In this document: piece after piece, positions 6,622 to 7,766 of the stretch | Numbering within the stretch: the stretch's first letter is position 1 | Layout of the letters: every line of letters starts with the position of its first letter | Assembly (NCBI GenBank): GCA_964567485.1 | Contig: CAZMMX010000088.1 | Span: 1-7,766 of the forward strand | Reading direction: 5' to 3' | DNA length: 7,766 nucleotides | DNA from: UBA1413 sp964567485 | GTDB lineage: Bacteria; Bacteroidota; Bacteroidia; Bacteroidales; Prolixibacteraceae | Made by a program: the position numbers and the translations under genes | The notes under the pieces: model-generated | Told to the model about the DNA's origin: nothing | What the model saw: the letters and a program-made list of their open reading frames with translations, nothing else | Databases searched by the model: none

Positions 6622-7497
6622 TTATGGGGTTATTTTCTGGTTGCGAAGCATTTCGACAAGGTCAAGCATGGCATGGACGTCGCTGAAAACCGGGGCAAAT
6701 CCGGCAATTCCCATTCTTCTTTCGATGAGATCCCTGAAACCCCTTTGGAGGGATTCCGCGGCCGAAGTGGCCTTCTCTGCGGCATCAACGGAGAGATATC
6801 CCGTGAGGACCTCCTTTCTCCTGGCTTTCCAGGGATCGCCCAGGGAAGCGGCTTCCACAAAGGGGCGGATCACACCGCTGTAATCCTTCATGTCAAGCAG
6901 CATTTCCAGATCCTCGGTCATTTGCTGCGACAGGGCTTTGAGGAGGGCGGACTGTAATTCCAGTTCCCGTTCGATCACCGGGGCATTACGGCGCAGTTCC
7001 TCCTCCAGGGCCTGCTGTTTGATTCCCGACAACACCAGGGGAACCGCCGCCCCCATGAAGTCAGTAACCTTTGAGTTGCCTATGGAGGCCCTCTCCAGTC
7101 CGGGATGCAGCCCAGCCAGGGAACTCACCACCGAATTCAGCTCCGAAGTCAGGGCCGCCGTGGGATCGGAACCAGCCAGCGCTCCCAGCGCATTGAAATA
7201 CCTTTCGAGCAAGCGGGAATGTTTCCGGATGCCCTGCAACGTTCCCAACAGTTCCTTAAGCGCTTCGGAACGATCTATGTACATCTTTCCCCTCTCCTCC
7301 CGCGAGAGCTCTTCCCTGCCCTTCAGCAACAGCTCGCTGTCGGCATCGATGGCCAGGCCGCCAGCTTCGGTGGTCAGGCTTTCCATGGCCCGGGCATACT
7401 GGCGCCCTGCATTTGCAAATTCTGCAAACTGGTTCACCCGTGTCGACACACAAGAGGTGAATCCTATAAAAATCAACAGGATAATCAGCTTCTTCAT
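6622..7497 (-). CDS. Helical lipoprotein of unknown function
   Basis: A 291-residue protein, not recognised. The N-terminus MKKLIILLIFIGFTSC is a lipoprotein signal peptide with lipobox FTSC, lipidated at Cys16. The residues after the cysteine (VSTRVNQ) lack the acidic run that marks surface export in Bacteroidota, so a periplasm-facing anchor is more likely. The mature part is almost entirely alpha-helical and charged: FAEFANAGRQYARAMESL, then GREELSREERGKMYIDR, ALKELLGTLQGIRKHSRLLE, a hydrophobic stretch around VTDFMGAAVPLVLSG (near residue 150), and ELELQSALLKALSQQMTEDL. No catalytic motif is visible. It is the first gene of a two-gene operon with the small coiled-coil protein downstream, and has a good Bacteroidota-type promoter 20-50 bp upstream. 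It is divergent from the exported protein at the right edge. A structural, scaffold or envelope-stress role is possible but unsupported. Confidence 0.85.
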   Translation of the reverse strand: MKKLIILLIFIGFTSCVSTRVNQFAEFANAGRQYARAMESLTTEAGGLAIDADSELLLKGREELSREERGKMYIDRSEALKELLGTLQGIRKHSRLLERYFNALGALAGSDPTAALTSELNSVVSSLAGLHPGLERASIGNSKVTDFMGAAVPLVLSGIKQQALEEELRRNAPVIERELELQSALLKALSQQMTEDLEMLLDMKDYSGVIRPFVEAASLGDPWKARRKEVLTGYLSVDAAEKATSAAESLQRGFRDLIERRMGIAGFAPVFSDVHAMLDLVEMLRNQKITP

Positions 7498-7692
7498 GAC
7501 CGGAGTTTATAAATCCTAAACAATTTACGCACTTTTATCGTCCTGCGCAATACCCCGTATATCGTCAAAAGGCATAGTTCCCCGGCCTCTGTTCAAACTT
7601 ATTTTCATATTGTATAGACCTGCATGGCCCTTCAGATTGGAAAAAATTCACGATATTTAAACACATCATCCCATTCAAAACATCCTGTGAGC
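7498..7692. other. Divergent intergenic region between lipoprotein operon and edge gene
   Basis: This 195-bp AT-richer stretch holds the lipoprotein promoter on the minus strand. On the plus strand, TTG (7610-7612), 20 nt and CAGATTG (7633-7639) form a weak promoter candidate for the right-hand gene, with C instead of T in the first -7 position. I see no repeat or strong hairpin in it. Confidence 0.5.
7521..7550 (-). promoter_or_regulatory. Bacteroidota-type promoter of the lipoprotein operon
   Basis: Read on the minus strand, TTG (7550-7548) is followed by 20 nt and then TAAATTG (7527-7521), matching the TTG-N19-21-TAnnTTTG layout except for one T fewer at the end of the -7 element. It ends 23 bp before the start codon at 7497. 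It is the best -33/-7 pair in the window and supports one transcript for both minus-strand genes. Confidence 0.5.
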
Positions 7693-7766
7693 ATGAAAAA
7701 ACTGATTCCTGCGGCATTGCTGGTCCTGCTGATCTTTCTGAGCGGGCTTGCCGGGGCCCAGGATCC
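7693..7766 (+). CDS. N-terminus of an exported protein, cut by the window edge
   Basis: From ATG 7693 the frame is open to the end of the window and reads MKKLIPAALLVLLIFLSG, then LAGAQDP: a classic Sec signal peptide with n-region KK, a hydrophobic core and an A-G-A cleavage site before Gln23. The start has no Shine-Dalgarno but an A-rich upstream stretch (CATTCAAAACATCC), as for the other genes here. Only 24 codons are visible, so nothing can be said about the mature protein beyond export. It is divergent from the lipoprotein operon. Confidence 0.7.
   Translation, partial: MKKLIPAALLVLLIFLSGLAGAQD

Noticed and set aside
6890..7519. A 209-aa plus-strand ORF opposite the lipoprotein gene
   Set aside because: It is Ser/Arg-rich, low in complexity and overlaps the lipoprotein gene, which has a signal peptide, lipobox and promoter.
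7761..7766. Window ends exactly in GGATCC (BamHI site)
   Set aside because: Codons remain in frame for Asp-Pro after a normal signal peptide, and the left end shows no such site; probably coincidence.

Overview
The window reads as part of a Bacteroidota chromosome, probably a GC-rich member of the Bacteroidales/Marinilabiliales kind. The evidence is indirect. Start codons lack Shine-Dalgarno sequences and sit behind A/T-rich leaders. Several upstream regions resemble the Bacteroidota promoter (TTG, about 20 nt, TAnnTTTG). The gene content (exported GH2, beta-propeller glycosidase, CE12-type esterase, lipoprotein) is typical of the phylum. Taxonomy below phylum cannot be read from the window. 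The sequence is a draft assembly: two runs of exactly 100 N (1875-1974 and 4414-4513) are placeholder gaps, and each falls inside a gene and breaks its apparent reading frame.

Layout. Bases 1-1026 are the 3' three quarters of an alanine/glycine:cation symporter (AGCS family), cut by the window edge. A 237-bp spacer follows, with a perfect 16-bp palindrome and a promoter-like element. Then come three same-strand exported carbohydrate-active enzymes. The first is a LacZ-like GH2 glycosidase (1264-4036, across gap 1). The second is a Tat-exported five-bladed beta-propeller glycosidase of the GH43-like kind (4107-5065, across gap 2). The third is an SGNH/CE12 rhamnogalacturonan-acetylesterase-like protein (5201-6001). 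Together they suggest stepwise breakdown of an acetylated, galactose- or arabinose-decorated pectic glycan: the esterase removes acetyl groups while the GH2 and propeller enzymes trim sugars. No SusC/SusD pair, regulator or sulfatase is visible, so this is at most part of a polysaccharide-utilisation locus.

Downstream, 6002-6270 is non-coding. It holds a stem-loop and an array of about 4.5 tandem 25-bp units (6159-6273) in which two unit types alternate, giving a 50-bp super-repeat. The last unit runs into the stop codon of the next gene. On the minus strand lies a two-gene unit of unknown function: a 291-aa helical lipoprotein (7497-6622) followed after 12 bp by a 112-aa coiled-coil protein without a signal peptide (6609-6271). 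Its candidate promoter is the best in the window. Divergent from it, at the right edge, begins another exported protein, of which only the signal peptide (7693-7766) is visible.

The items least explained by known biology are the lipoprotein/coiled-coil pair, the alternating tandem repeat next to it, and the palindrome with repeated CCGGAA half-sites in front of the GH2 gene.
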